Shown here: positions 43,700 through 54,051 of the stretch, one piece after another
Numbering within the stretch: position 1 is the first letter of the stretch
Layout of the letters: every line of letters begins with the position of its first letter
Source: Effrenium voratum
Lineage: Eukaryota > Sar > Dinophyceae > Suessiales > Symbiodiniaceae
DNA: 64,000 bases
Direction: 5' to 3'
Assembly: GCA_963377175.1 (NCBI GenBank)
Contig: CAUJNA010003292.1
Span: 593,254 to 657,253, forward strand
Position numbers and translations under genes: made by a program
The notes under the pieces: model-generated
Told to the model about the DNA's origin: nothing
The model's input: the letters and a program-made list of their open reading frames with translations, nothing else
Databases searched by the model: none

Positions 43700-43795
43700 T
43701 ACCTGGACCCTCAAACTACCCATAAAAAAGGGATATCACCCCATAACTTTGGGGGTCAAACCCATTTTTAAGTCGGAATTTTGAGGGTTCAAGTA
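43700..43795. mobile_element. Family A element (inverted)
   Basis: TACCTGGACCCTCAAACTAC to TTGAGGGTTCAAGTA; a TA at both edges. An exon-like island starts right after it and the next family A copy starts right after the island. Confidence 0.9.
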
Positions 43796-43803
43796 GATGT
43801 TTT

Positions 43804-43936
43804 TTGGCGTCAACCGTCGAATTCGCGCACAGCCCCGGATCCACTCGCTTTCAAAATTCGGGGTCTCTCGAAACCTACGAGCCCATCATTTCTGTCACAG
43901 GCGAAGGGCCAGTTCTGCTTGGGCAGAAAAAAACAC
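43804..43936 (+). CDS. Exon-like island between two family A elements
   Basis: Plus frame from 43804 reads STVEFAHSPGSTRFQNSGSL then ETYEPIISVTGEGPVLLGQ. The whole island (about 135 bp) occupies the gap between family A copies at 43700-43795 and 43939-44032. No GT lies at its 3' edge (GGGCAG then A-run), so a non-GT donor or a site inside the element would be needed. Two other plus frames are also open. Confidence 0.4.
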
Positions 43937-43938
43937 CT

Positions 43939-44032
43939 GCCTGGACCCTCAAATTCCAACTTAAAAACGGGTTTGAGCCCCAAAATTAGGGGGTGATATC
44001 CCTTTTTTTATGGGTAGTTTGAGGGTCCAGGT
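43939..44032. mobile_element. Family A element
   Basis: GCCTGGACCCTCAAATTCCA to GGTAGTTTGAGGGTCCAGGT. Opposite orientation to the copy 144 bp upstream. Confidence 0.9.
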
Positions 44033-44051
44033 GGCGGTGCTTTCTTTGCAG

Positions 44052-44205
44052 GGTGCCTTGGTGATGCTTGCGATTCTTTTTGCCAAACGGCCGAAACGGC
44101 GCTTCTTGGCTTTGTGGATTCGTGCGAACTCGCAACGTCCGTTTCATCTAGAAGGCAGCCCGTTGGATCTCAACTTTTCCCTACCAATGAGCGATGTGTC
44201 ATGAT
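44052..44205 (+). CDS. Exon-like island after strong acceptor
   Basis: GTGCTTTCTTTGCAG ends at 44051, 19 bp after a family A element. Two plus frames continue with protein-like sequence: GALVMLAILFAKRPKRRFLA (hydrophobic then basic) and GCLGDACDSFCQTAETALLG. I cannot choose between them. No domain recognised. Confidence 0.35.
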
Positions 44206-44465
44206 GCGGTGAATCAGCGGCAGCATTGTTGCAGAAGATATATAGCTTGCTTTCTCAAACCTCGGAAACATGTACCTTCTGGAAGTTGCAGTGATTCCTG
44301 TTTGGTATCACAAAGATCTCAACTTTTCTGCATGTTGAATGGTGAAACCAGGCACAGGCGTGAGGCTTGTGGGCCTTGGTCATGAAAAGCCCAACAGCAT
44401 CCTGGGTTTATTGTTCAACACATTTCACGGGGCGCCACGCATGTCCCTCTTGGGGGGATTCGACC

Positions 44466-44561
44466 CCTTTGCTTAAGAATATGTTGTTTTTCCCCCTCTT
44501 GGTTTTAAAGGGAATCTGCCACTACAGGAAATATTTTTCCAGGGGGCTGAAGCAAATGGAA
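44466..44561. mobile_element. Family E element, copy 4
   Basis: CTTTGCTTAAGAATATG left arm; GGCTGAAGCAAATGGA right arm; core CCCCTCTTGGTTTTAAAGGG. Confidence 0.85.
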
Positions 44562-45007
44562 GAGCGTGTGGGACCGGTTGGGATTGCACCCGGAAGTTTT
44601 AAGTGTGAGTTTCCCGGCAACTGGGTAGCCCATAGAATTTTCCCCACAAGAAGCCCATTTTGCACATGTTTGCTTATTCTTGCTTGTGGTGGTTTGGATT
44701 GGTGTTTTGGATTTGGTTTGGAACCCTTGGCTTCTTCCAGCCTAGCTACCCGGGCTTCAAAAGAAACCAGGAGGGAAGCTGACCTTGGGAGCCCCAGCCT
44801 TGTGGGTAAGGCAGCTCCACTGCTCTTGGATCTTTAGACTTCAACTTTTTCAGGGCTCCTGAAAAGATCTCCATTTTGCCCATCCATCTGAAACGTGGCT
44901 GGCTTTTTCCACACCAAAATAAAGTTGGACACCATTTGCAAGTTGCAATGCTCGATCGGTGTAGAATGTAAGGCTCCCCTGTTTTGGGATGCCCCTCATA
45001 TCTACTT

Positions 45008-45082
45008 TTAGGCTGCTGGCAAGTGGAAACATGGACCAAAACCTGCGTAACCCCTCCTCTTTAATTTTGAGCCATACCCATT
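45008..45082. mobile_element. Family N element, degenerate, inverted
   Basis: CATGGACCAAAACCTGCGTA followed by ACCCCTCCTCTTTAATTTTG and AGCCATACCC, the reverse complement of the left half of family N. Confidence 0.55.
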
Positions 45083-45166
45083 TCAGCATCGTAGAAGCAG
45101 CTACCATTACCCTCTCATATCAGCAACTGACAATATGACTGGCAGTTTGTTGGCGTTTACAAAAAG

Positions 45167-45380
45167 GTGAGCTTTTTGCTGGGGGAGCTGCCGAGACCTG
45201 GGGCTCGCAACTCTAGGCTCGGCGGCCCGCGGCAATTGTCCGTGGACTACGTGCCGCTGCTGAGACTCGTCTCTGTGAAGCTGCTCGGACGTGGAAGCGG
45301 CCGGGGGCTGGTGGAGCGGCGGTTGCAGGAAGAGCACCTGGGGTTCCCAGCCCTGACTGGCTTTGTTTTTTACATCCGGG
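45167..45380 (+). CDS. Coding island, unknown protein
   Basis: The plus frame reads ELPRPGARNSRLGGPRQLSV then DYVPLLRLVSVKLLGRGSGR and GLVERRLQEEHLGFPALTG. It is Leu/Arg-rich with clear coding composition and GC content about 65 percent against about 47 percent around it. The frame runs on to 45502 through less convincing sequence, so the exon probably ends near 45358 or at the GT at 45379. No domain recognised. Confidence 0.5.
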
Positions 45381-45611
45381 TGGATTGTAACGACCTCACA
45401 ACACCTCGCCCCAAATGGTGGTTTGTGTGGTTGGAATATCTCCCAACCACCTTATTTCAGGCTGGTGAGGTCGGGTGCTCCCCACTGCTTGTCGGTTTTT
45501 AGAAGGGACACTTTGGAGGTTTCTCCACCCCCGATGAATAGGGCGGGGTTTGCCTAGATCCGTGGTCAACATGTCAAGCAACTTGTTGAGAGGCATTCAG
45601 CGGTTTTTTTG

Positions 45612-45742
45612 CTTGAATGCTCAACCTACATCAAGTAGATTATAACTGTGGTAAAAGGCCAACTAACCCCAGTTGCCCCAGTCAACTATCCTTGGTTATT
45701 ACATGTTATATCCTACTTACCTGACCTAGGCTGAACATCCAA
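45612..45742. mobile_element. Family K element, copy 2
   Basis: TTGAATGCTCAACCTACATC and CCTAGGCTGAACATCCAAG arms; interior CAACTAACCCCAGTTGCCCC and TATATCCTACTTACCTGACC, the latter matching the minisatellite unit at 27.65 kb. Confidence 0.8.
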
Positions 45743-46044
45743 GTAAGCAGCCCGGTTTCTCTTTAAAGGGCACCAGGGTTTGGTGAATCAAACCCCTTTC
45801 TTTTTTTTCGGGGGGCGAGGGGACCTGGTGGTCCACAGCAAATAGCTGAGAGAAAAGGCAGCCCCCCCCCCCCCGGCCCGTCGGGCCCTTCCCCCGAATG
45901 GCTCGCAGGTAGGTGCTACTTCTTCAACACCTCTTAGGGGGCGAGTTAAGGATTCTCTTTTGCAGGGGTGTGGCTTTGGAGTGTATAGCTTTGCCCTTTC
46001 TCCAAACCTTCATGACTGCAGCACTCATGATCCCCCAATGACAT

Positions 46045-46139
46045 GCTGTGGATGGACGAAATCCTGCACCACCTAAGAACCCCTGGCCAACCAACAAATG
46101 GTTTCTCAACGCGGTGCAGGATTTCGTCCATCCACAGTA
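46045..46139. mobile_element. Family B element, compact copy
   Basis: GCTGTGGATGGACGAAATCC and GGATTTCGTCCATCCACAGT are near-perfect 19-bp inverted arms; total only 95 bp. Confidence 0.9.
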
Positions 46140-46970
46140 GGTTTTAGTCGTTGTTTTGCCAGCTGGTGACTAGCCTGAAGTAATAGCAGGGTTGCATACA
46201 CTTGGGCCAGTGTCGAAATCACCCGGAAGCTTGGAGCCCAATAAACAATCAAAGCAATCGAAGCCGAAGTGCCCGTGTTTCTAAGAGTTGGGTTGGTTGG
46301 CTTAGTTGGGTACCAAAACTCCAGGTGTCAAAAATCCAAATCCAAAGCAATCCACGATGAAACAGATCGTTTATTGAATCCCTGGCTTTAGGACAAATTT
46401 GGATGCCTCCAAATGACGGGGCTGAGGTCAACCCTGTCCGAGCTTCAGAACTTCCAATAGAAGTTTTTACAATGGTGGGTATCTCAAAACTTCCCCGGAA
46501 TTAGCTCCCCTTTTTCCTTTTTGCTTTTTTGGGGCCCCCTTTGTTTTCCACGAACCAAGCAATGTTTATATATTTTTGCTGGGGTCCGCTTTTTCCAGCC
46601 TAGAAAACAAGGATTGGAACCTTTGAAAGTGGGTGGTGCTTTTCTTTGGTGCCTTTTGCCAAGGGATGTGAGGACTTTAACTTTTTGCCGACCAATGGGT
46701 TTTCCGTATTAAACCCACTAGAAGTTATTCACTTTTAGCAGGGCTTCGCAGATTTCGCAACCCAGTTTTTGCCGTCCCTTTGAAAACCTGCTGTCCCCCT
46801 TTGGGGTAGCCTCCAGAAAGCCGAGCCGATCTCCCCCCAGTGGGAACTTTGCTCGGTGCCCTCGTGCCTGTTGAAGGAGGGGCACAAACTTAGCTCACCG
46901 GGCTCCTGGGGCCAATGGACGAGCACCAAAGGCCTACCCGAGGGGGCTTTACCTATTGCCTACCCAAGCA
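46140..46970. other. No gene seen
   Basis: Open frames lack coding character. CTCCCCTTTTTCCTTTTTGC near 46506 repeats a motif at 17270 (AGCTCCCCCTTTTGTTTGTG), so an unclassified dispersed element is likely here. Confidence 0.35.
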
Positions 46971-47097
46971 GACTGTGGATGGACGAAATCCGTTCGCATC
47001 GCTTGGAAACCATGAGAAGCCATTTGTGTTTGGTTTACAAGGGGATCTATCATTCCAGGGTTTCTTAGGTGGTGCAGGTTTTCGTCCATCCACAGTA
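46971..47097. mobile_element. Family B element
   Basis: ACTGTGGATGGACGAAATCC left arm; GGTTTTCGTCCATCCACAGT right arm; GGGTTTCTTAGGTGGTGCAG inside. Confidence 0.9.
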
Positions 47098-47405
47098 GCA
47101 CCAGTGGAAAGGCCCCCCCCTTGTAGAAAAATAAATGGTATTCCCTGCGCACACATCTCACCATGAAGTTGCAACCTACGTAGTAATATATGACCTTGGT
47201 TTTGTTTTTCCACACCCAAGTACTTGGGGCTGTGAGGACGACCTGAATCCACCGGATCTGACCGTGATTTTTGTTCTTTTTTGTTTTGGTTTAAGGTCAC
47301 AAGCTGAACTTTTTTTTTCCCCAGGTCCCTTGGGCAAGTGAGTTGGTGATCCTCAAAAATGGACTCACCTACCAAGATACTAGGGCGCCCTTTTTTTTCA
47401 ATAAA

Positions 47406-47545
47406 TACTGTTGATGGTTCCGAAGTCCATTTCACACCACGTAAGAAATTATGGTTTCTGATGATTCCCCAACAACAATTCCAACAAACCATGGTTCCAA
47501 CCATGGTTTGCAGGTGGTGCGAACAGATTTCGTCCAGCCACGGTA
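47406..47545. mobile_element. Family B element, diverged
   Basis: TACTGTTGATGGTTCCGAAG left arm; GATTTCGTCCAGCCACGGTA right arm; CACCACGTAAGAAATTATGG core. Confidence 0.8.
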
Positions 47546-47929
47546 TCAAGTGGATGTCTGACTGAAAAAATGGGTGTTGGACATGTGGTCTAGCTGTGTG
47601 GTCACATCCAAGACAGGTAGGCACTTTGTCCGAAGCCTCAGCCCACAGGTCTTGTTTTTGTTCTGGGAGGGCGTTCTCCTGGACCCTCCATTGGAATGGG
47701 CTGGCCGAGACCAGGTTTGGGACCTCAAGGCAACCATCCACGTTGTTTAGGGTTCACCAAAAAGGTGACCCCCATTCCAAATACCCACTTTTGCTAGGGT
47801 ATCTTTAGAAACATGTTGTTTTTTTTTTTGCCGGGTAAATACCTCCTTTGTTGGTCAACATGTAAATTTTCATCATCTGACAAGCGAGAGTGTTTGGAAC
47901 AGGGTGTCCCATTTTTTTGGAAACAATGC

Positions 47930-48045
47930 GCCGATTTTCCGCGCAGATTAGGTTGTTTGGTCTTGAGACCTCCGACGACATCGCGCCGGACCTGCTCTAC
48001 TCACAAGCGCGCAGACCCCAGGCACTTTTCCTTAAGGGGGGGCTC
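47930..48045 (+). CDS. Exon-like island, unknown protein
   Basis: Plus frame reading MRRFSAQIRLFGLETSDDIA then PDLLYSQARRPQALFLK. GC content rises and composition is protein-like; the longer open frame (47890-48189) continues into repetitive TTGGACAAACATTGG copies that are not coding. Donor not seen. Function unknown. Confidence 0.4.
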
Positions 48046-48189
48046 CAGTTTTTGTTTGGTTTGTCGATTCGGTCCCCTCACCAAAAAGGATCGGCTGGTG
48101 GTTGCTTTGTTCATGTGTTGTTGGACAAGCACTGGTTTGTATCCAAGTCTTTGGACAAACATTGGCTTTCATCTAACAAAACAACATGA

Positions 48190-48650
48190 TTGGGAAAAGG
48201 AAGCGAACAGGTGATGGACGCAGTTTCGAAAAAAAAATGCAATGGCAGCGAGGAGTCGGATCGGGTGCCCCAACTACCGTGTGGAGTCAACAGAAACGAG
48301 TGGTGGGTCCCGGAGTCGAGAAGCCCCGGAAACGAGCCCGGTATTGGTTGAGGTTCACCCACATGGGGGGTGGACCTCTCCAAGAGTGGTATGATTCCGA
48401 TTCCCCACGAAACCCGAAAGACGGTTTTCCCCGAATACAGTGAGGTTGACTTCTCCGGGGTTTGTGTCAAATTCTTCAAACCCAAAAAGGGGTCAGGGCT
48501 GTTTGGGCCATCGAACGGGGCTCGAGTTTCAGCCGGGCAACTTGAAGCGAAAGAGCTCGCCCATTCGGGAACGAGGGACTTGTCCCCCAAGAAGATCCCT
48601 GGGTCTTCTGTACGGGAGTGGTGTTGTTGTTTAAGCCTCGTTTTGGGCAT
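48190..48650 (+). CDS. Ambiguous coding stretch
   Basis: Plus frames 48186-48443 and 48370-48783 are open with partly protein-like segments (EYSEVDFSGVCVKFFKPKKG, GARVSAGQLEAKELAHSGTR). No splice sites identified and two frames compete. It ends just before a family F element. Confidence 0.25.
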
Positions 48651-48717
48651 GATTAGGAGCACAAAATGGAAGCCGCCCACTTCGGGTTTCCCCTATTTTG
48701 AGCCGAAACCTTATGTC

Positions 48718-48826
48718 TCTCACTCCCTGAGTTGTTGGACTTTGTACTTCTTGTTGGGGGAAAACCATTTGAGTAGTAAATAAAACAAACCGTTTGACTT
48801 TTTTGCCGATCCACTCAGGAAGTGAG
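48718..48826. mobile_element. Family F element, copy 4
   Basis: CTCACTCCCTGAGTTGTTGG left arm; ATCCACTCAGGAAGTGAG right arm. Confidence 0.9.
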
Positions 48827-49123
48827 GTCCAGTTTGTGCCCAGAGGCTCCAATTCGATTGATTTAGGGCCTTCCACCAACCTGGTTTTGAGACCCCCAAC
48901 CTTGGTCAGCGGGGTATCTAATGGAAGGGTTGGGTCTTCCATTGAAAGCCGAAGCCAGGAGCCCCTGGGTGGTAGAAATCATAAACTTCGCAGCAGGATC
49001 CTTTGGAGTTGGAGGAAACCCTTGGGCTGCAGGGCGTTTGAAGGCCAGTTGCGTTTGGGGGAGAGGTATGACAGCCCAGTCAGTGTTTGTGGGAGACACG
49101 GTAGGTTGCCCATGTTTGCGATC

Positions 49124-49220
49124 ATGTTGACCCTAGATCTAAGTGGAACCTGTCCCATTGATAGGGGGACGTTGTGTCCAAAAAGTGGTCTGAATCCCGA
49201 CTAAAAGGGGACACCCCTCA
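49124..49220. mobile_element. Family I element, left half
   Basis: ATGTTGACCCTAGATCTAAG, then GTCCAAAAAGTGGTCTGAAT and AGGGGACACCCCTC match the 20.45 kb copy; the right arm is lost. Confidence 0.6.
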
Positions 49221-49571
49221 AAATCAACCAGGAAGTTATTTTTCCGGGGTGGCCATACCAAGGTAATCCCATATGGATGGCCCTCTATGGCAGAAAGGGT
49301 CATGTTCACTATGGCGATGTGTTGTGGGTAAGCTGAGCCTGCCAAAACTGGAGGCACAGGGGATCTGGATCACTGGGGGGACTTGCTAGCTCCATAAGCC
49401 CAGGTTCAGGAAAATCCGGGGTCGACATCAGCTGGTTGAATTCAACGGCATGCCAGTCTTGTGTCTACCGGTTTTGGCCTCACGTGTCCAGCCGGAGTCG
49501 ACCTGAAGGGACCTTTTCTTAGTTTCCCCTGGTTCACTTTTCCATTTTTGGTGATGGTCCGTTTCGGGTGA

Positions 49572-49718
49572 TACTATGGATGGACGAAATCCTGCACCAC
49601 CTAAGAAAAACCCCTGGTTTCTGCTCATGCCCCTGCAAATACCAGCCCGAAAGATGGTTTCAACCACGGTATTTCTCAGTGGTGCGAAAAATGCGGATTT
49701 TTTGCAGCCATCCACTGT
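49572..49718. mobile_element. Family B element
   Basis: TACTATGGATGGACGAAATC left arm; TTTGCAGCCATCCACTGT right arm; CACCACCTAAGAAAAACCCC core. An exon-like island follows within 20 bp. Confidence 0.85.
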
Positions 49719-49729
49719 CTCGCCTTTCA

Positions 49730-49895
49730 TGTTTGGGGCCCCCTTTCTCGTGGATCGATCCGCGGGTGACTTGCGATCTATCCGCCCCGGGCCCCGGATC
49801 GCTTTCGATGAGGTTTGTGACCGTGGAGCAAGGTGACCGCCCAAAGAACTGGGGAAAGGACGCCGCGCTTTCTTACAAACAAGAAGAAAACAACA
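49730..49895 (+). CDS. Exon-like island, unknown protein
   Basis: One plus frame reads DLSAPGPGSLSMRFVTVEQG then DRPKNWGKDAALSYKQEE. Another reads FMFGAPFLVDRSAGDLRSIR then PGPRIAFDEVCDRGA and stops at 49838. Both look protein-like, so either a frame change occurs near 49800-49820 or one reading is spurious. A family C element follows. Function unknown. Confidence 0.35.
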
Positions 49896-49935
49896 ACGCG
49901 AAGATGGTTGGGGTTTTTCCACCCCCCAAACCACC

Positions 49936-50046
49936 TGCCTAGATACGCTGGATAGCCGAGTTGCGAGCGCTTTTTTTTCGTCACTGTTGCTGTTTTTTGG
50001 GGGTGAAATGGATGGAAAAAAAGCGATCGCAACTGGCGATCCAGGT
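49936..50046. mobile_element. Family C element
   Basis: GCCTAGATACGCTGGATAGC left end; GCGATCGCAACTGGCGATCC right arm; the left end appears partly duplicated. Confidence 0.8.
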
Positions 50047-50530
50047 GGGTGTGTTGGGGTTTAAGGGGTTTTAGGGGGGATGTTCAAAAGGGGTACCACT
50101 GTTTGGGGGTTGTAAAGGGAAACATCTTGGTGTTATTCACAGAAGGGTTTGACACAGTTATAGTGATGGTTTGAGGAGATGTGGCCAGAGGGGGTGTCTT
50201 CCATTCTCCACAGCCAGGGCGACCAGCCAATTGTCCTATTTCCTTTTAGTCAACACTTGCGCACCCCCCCTCCTCAAAAAACAAGGGCGTGGGGTTCTCT
50301 GTGTTTCCCTTAAAAATGGTTCCCTCAAAAAACGGACGAGCCGCCTTTTGAATAAGGCGGCTCAGATGGCTACTTTCAATGCTCCCACAAACATTGAACC
50401 TGACTAGGGTCCACGGGTGGACCAATTGCCTCCCATGAGCGAGTCTTGCGGGTCTTTGCAACGCATCGCTCGCCTGGTGAAGCATGGGAAAGGTAAATTC
50501 TAAGGGGCCTGTACACCTTTCACCGTGCCC

Positions 50531-50660
50531 TACTGTGGATGGACGAAATCCGTTCGCACCACCCAAGAAACCCAGTTTTTTTTTTTTTTTTATGACTCCC
50601 CTGTCAATGCCAACAAAAAAAGGGTTTCAAGGTGGTGCACACGGATTTCGTCCCACAGTA
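50531..50660. mobile_element. Family B element
   Basis: TACTGTGGATGGACGAAATC left arm; CGGATTTCGTCCCACAGTA right arm; a 16-T run inside. Confidence 0.9.
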
Positions 50661-50797
50661 TGAGGCAGTTTTGTTTGGTACATCCCATTCTACCGGCTGG
50701 CGGAAGGGGAGCTGAGCTGATCGATTTTTTTGCCGAGGAAGGCCGAGGCGGCCCTGAGTTTTGGTTGGGGACATGGGAACAGCGGATTCATCGCCTC

Positions 50798-50902
50798 ATG
50801 GGTATGGCTCAAAATTAAAGAGCTGGGGTTACGCGGGTTTTAGTCTTTGGTTCCATTTACCAAGGTGCCATTTTGGTACCACTTTTTTGAGCCACAGCCA
50901 TT
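50798..50902. mobile_element. Family N element, best copy
   Basis: ATGGGTATGGCTCAAAATTA left; TTTTTTGAGCCACAGCCAT right; core AGCTGGGGTTACGCGGGTTT and CAAGGTGCCATTTTGGTACC. Confidence 0.85.
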
Positions 50903-51300
50903 TTGCGTCGTCCTTTTTAAAGGTGTTTATCGCTTTTGGAGGGAAAACAACACCAACCCCCCGTTAGTAGGCAGAGGTCTACTTGGATAGGGGGTCAACC
51001 TTACTCCAAGGACTTTTGTTGGTTTGAACAAAGATCGACCCGCACCCGGGAAGGATGGTTTGCGCGAGCCAGAAGAACTTGTTCTCCTTTTGCAGGTTTT
51101 CAGTAGAGCTGAACCTCTTCGCAGTGACGAATGACGCCTTATGAGGGTGGTCAAAATAAACCCACCAGGAATTGGACCGCAGGTTTTAGTCTTTGGTTCC
51201 ATTTGTCAGGGCAACCCATTTTGGGTACTGATTTTTGACCCACTAAACCCACCAGAAAACCGCAGGTGTTCGTCTTTTTTGACCCACAGCCTTAGGGTAT

Positions 51301-51426
51301 GAGGGTCCTAACGTGGGGCGTTGGGCGCTCAAGTTTCCGACTCCGACTCCAGGAGAAGAAGGCGCCGCTGCGATTCGACTGCGCCGAGCTTCGAAACTGC
51401 AGTGAAAGACAGGGTCTCCGCAGAAG
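51301..51426 (+). CDS. Exon-like island upstream of the 51.5 kb gene
   Basis: A plus frame reads GRSSFRLRLQEKKAPLRFDC then AELRNCSERQGLRRS; GT at 51410 (AGG|GTCTCC) is a possible donor. It lies 70-80 bp before the next island on the same strand, so it may be the preceding exon. Function unknown. Confidence 0.4.
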
Positions 51427-51492
51427 TTTGACCCCCTTGTTTTGAACCGTTTTTTGGGAGGAACTCTTTTGAACCAACCTGAACTTGCCTAA

Positions 51493-51916
51493 ATGCGGAC
51501 CCCCCCACAAAGAGACACATATGTCGCTTATGTCCGACCCGCTTGGGCTTTTGATTGCGCCCACAACACCGCGGTGGATGCAGTTCCGGCCATTCTTCAT
51601 GAGGACCTGATTCGCCCCAGTTGGGATGTCGAGCCTGGACCCGCTGAGGGTTACATGTGGTTCCCTGCCAACGGCTTGTACGCCGGGGCAGCCTTGGGAG
51701 GGAGCCTCAAAATCTGGGGGCTTGCTGCATTGCAAAGAACACGGCAAGATCCCCTCTGGAGGAACGTATGCGGACACAGCAGCGTCACACTATTGGGATT
51801 TGGTCCACAAGGACGGCCGCTGGAAGCTACGTTCGACGCTTCCGCAAAGCCCAATGAGCGGCAAGCCGCCCAACCAGTTGGGTGCATTGACCCATGGATT
51901 TCGCGTAGACTTTCAG
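51493..51916 (+). CDS. Coding island with one frame break, unknown protein
   Basis: From 51493 the frame reads MRTPPQRDTYVAYVRPAWAF, DAVPAILHEDLIRPSWDVEP and GYMWFPANGLYAGAALGGSL to about 51712. Then the +1 frame takes over (LLHCKEHGKIPSGGTYADTA, SHYWDLVHKDGRWKLRST, GKPPNQLGALTHGFRVDF) and reaches a consensus donor, TTTCAG|GTGGGT, at 51917 in phase 0. The change occurs at a run of five Gs (51715-51720), so a one-base indel is the simplest explanation. Together about 140 residues of convincing protein, rich in aromatic residues; no family recognised. Confidence 0.55.
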
Positions 51917-52015
51917 GTGGGTTCAGCCCCAAAAAGGGCATAAACACCACGGCCCCCGTTGTTAGTTTTTCTGTGCCAGGCCACTCCAATTAACTGGAGC
52001 CTCAAAAGGGACCAC

Positions 52016-52090
52016 CCGGATTGCCAGTTGCGAGTCGCTTTATCCCTGCGACTGTGACTGGTTTTAGGGTAAAGTGCCTGGAAGAAAGCT
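52016..52090. mobile_element. Family C element, left half
   Basis: CCGGATTGCCAGTTGCGAGT then GCGACTGTGACTGGTTTTAG and GGTAAAGTGCCTGGAAG; the right arm is missing. Confidence 0.75.
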
Positions 52091-52582
52091 CACTTCTCCA
52101 AACTTCCCAACCCGACCTTTTGACCCCAAGTTTGAGTCATGGCCCCAAAGGTCCTGTGGGCTTAAGGGAAACCAACCGACACCAGCAAACTGGACTGCTA
52201 TTGGGCAACGCATCTTTAGACTTTAGCTTTTTGGAAAATAAAAGGTGTTTTCCAATAAACCCCCAAAAAGTGAAACACTTTTTGCAGGGGTCAACAGCAA
52301 CCAAGCAAAAAACAACCCTATTTCAAGACACATGCCTAAATGGCCCCCATGTCAGTCTGGAAAACCATGGTCGCACACAAGGAAGGTTTCGGGTATGGGA
52401 GTTGAACCTGGGAGAACCTCAAACCACCCTTAAGGAACGTAAGGAACGTGTGTGTTTTTGTTTTGCCCACCAAAGTGATGCTTGGCAGTAGTGATTACGT
52501 CTGAAAAATTGGTTTGAGCATCGCGGAACCTGGACTCTGGACAAAGAACCCCTTTTTGTCCTTGTGTAACCCTTGTTTATGA

Positions 52583-52768
52583 ATCAAGGCAGAACAAAGG
52601 GGCCCTCAAGGGGGGTCGAGGCCCTCCGCTGAAAGCGCAGTTTTTAAGAAACCCGCGTCGGCGCAGGGCGGGATCTTTCAGAAGGGTTTGGAGACCATTG
52701 GTCGGAAGCTGCCAAGGGCCCAGCCGGCCGATGCTGTGCTTGTTGCCTCTGGCTGGGGTCTCCTCTAA
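52583..52768 (+). CDS. Possible terminal exon, unknown protein
   Basis: A plus frame of 61 codons without any ATG reads SRPSAESAVFKKPASAQGGI, then FQKGLETIGRKLPRAQPADA and VLVASGWGLL, ending in TAA at 52766. The lack of a start codon and GC-rich coding composition fit a last exon. It is on the same strand and 0.7 kb after the 51.5-51.9 kb islands. Function unknown. Confidence 0.45.
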   Translation: MKAEQRGPQGGSRPSAESAVFKKPASAQGGIFQKGLETIGRKLPRAQPADAVLVASGWGLL

Positions 52769-52769
52769 A

Positions 52770-53718
52770 ACGATTCCAAACATTTTGGGGTAGACGAAAT
52801 AAGAACTAGTGAAACAGATTCCAAACATACAATTTTATGTCTAGCCCAGATGTTGGCCACAGCTTGGGTTGTGCTTTGTGGTTGACACTTTGTTTAAGAC
52901 TGCCTTTGGTACTGTAGGAACTGTGCTGCCCTTACAGAAATCGCTAAGGCCGAACAGTGCGAACAGGAGTAAAAAAATTAGGGTGGACGTTAAAACCCAA
53001 GTTCACGCAAGCCAGAAAGTACTGTATATACGGATTGTGAGACCTTAGAGACCAACAACCACCTGATTCAGGACCAGCTTTTTGATCTCAAGAGTTTGCA
53101 GTTATATGTCACAAGAGTTGGCCAAGTGCTGGTTGGAAGCAGGGAGACTTCTGATGTCAGTGTGTGAGTCTGTGAGCATGTGTTTGTTTAGGGGGCTATT
53201 TTGAGAAGCACCGCCACATTTGCGTTCGTCTTTCTTTGGGTGGGAAAATGTCTTGGCGATCGGCGTGGCAAGACGACCTTGGCTCCAGATGTTTCCAGAC
53301 CCGGCTCCAAGACATTCCTGGTCCATGAAAACGGTGGTGAATAGAACACCCACCATTGTTGGCCTAAGTTTCATCATCCAAGTTGGGTCAACCAGTTGTA
53401 TGCGGGTTGAGCCGTAGTTTCTTACCCTGAAAAAAGAAGGGTCTGTATTCATATGAGGGTACCCCTTGTTGGCAATTTGAAAGGGATACCAAAAGGAACT
53501 CAACAATTTCTTGACCCCTTAAAATAGACACACCCAGATGGCGCCAGGACACCTGCTGCGATTTTTGGCACAGCCATTCTCAGTCTTGCTTTTGGCGCCC
53601 GCATTTGCACGGGCTCATTGGTGGATGGCCGGGAAGAATTAAAGCCCGGATAGTCGCCCGTCATAAGTGCGGATATTTGCCCTCTGGCCACTTTTATACC
53701 TTCTTTTGATGTGACTCA
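52770..53718. other. No gene seen
   Basis: Minus frame 53506-53102 (134 codons) and plus frame 53220-53417 are open but show no domain or splice pattern. Confidence 0.3.
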
Positions 53719-54051
53719 TACTGTGGATGGACCAAATCCTGCACAACTTTCAACCCACGGTTGAGGTTGAGTCCATTGTTGGTATCTCCAGGGGGACCAA
53801 ATGATTCCAGGTTTCTGAACGCTTGGGATGACATTTGGTGATTATACGAACACCCTGGAATCACAAGATTCCCCCAACGTAAATACCAAGAAACGGAGTA
53901 GTTTGAAGCATCCTGGATAGCCAAGTTGCCGCTTTGTTCAGTCGCTGTTGCTGGTTTTTGGGGTAAAGTGCGTGGAAAGCAGCGATCGCAGCTGGCGAGC
54001 CAGGATGGTTTCATTTCTTGGCGCGAAGGGATTTTGCAACCATCCAGAGTA
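53719..54051. mobile_element. Family B element interrupted by family C
   Basis: Left arm TACTGTGGATGGACCAAATC at 53719; right arm GCGAAGGGATTTTGCAACCA then TCCAGAGTA ends at 54051. The inner sequence contains CCTGGAATCACAAGATTCCC and AAATACCAAG as in other B copies. A complete family C copy occupies 53909-54006, so C inserted after B was in place. Confidence 0.85.
53909..54006. mobile_element. Family C element nested in family B
   Basis: CATCCTGGATAGCCAAGTTG left; GCGATCGCAGCTGGCGAGCC right; TCGCTGTTGCTGGTTTTTGG and GTAAAGTGCGTGG core. Flanked by CAT/GGATGG sequence. Confidence 0.85.

Noticed and set aside
50798..50902. TGGCTCAAAA in family N as a relic of the dinoflagellate spliced leader
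   Set aside because: The match is limited to about eight bases (TGGCTCAA), occurs in both arms as part of the inverted repeat, and the rest of the leader is absent.
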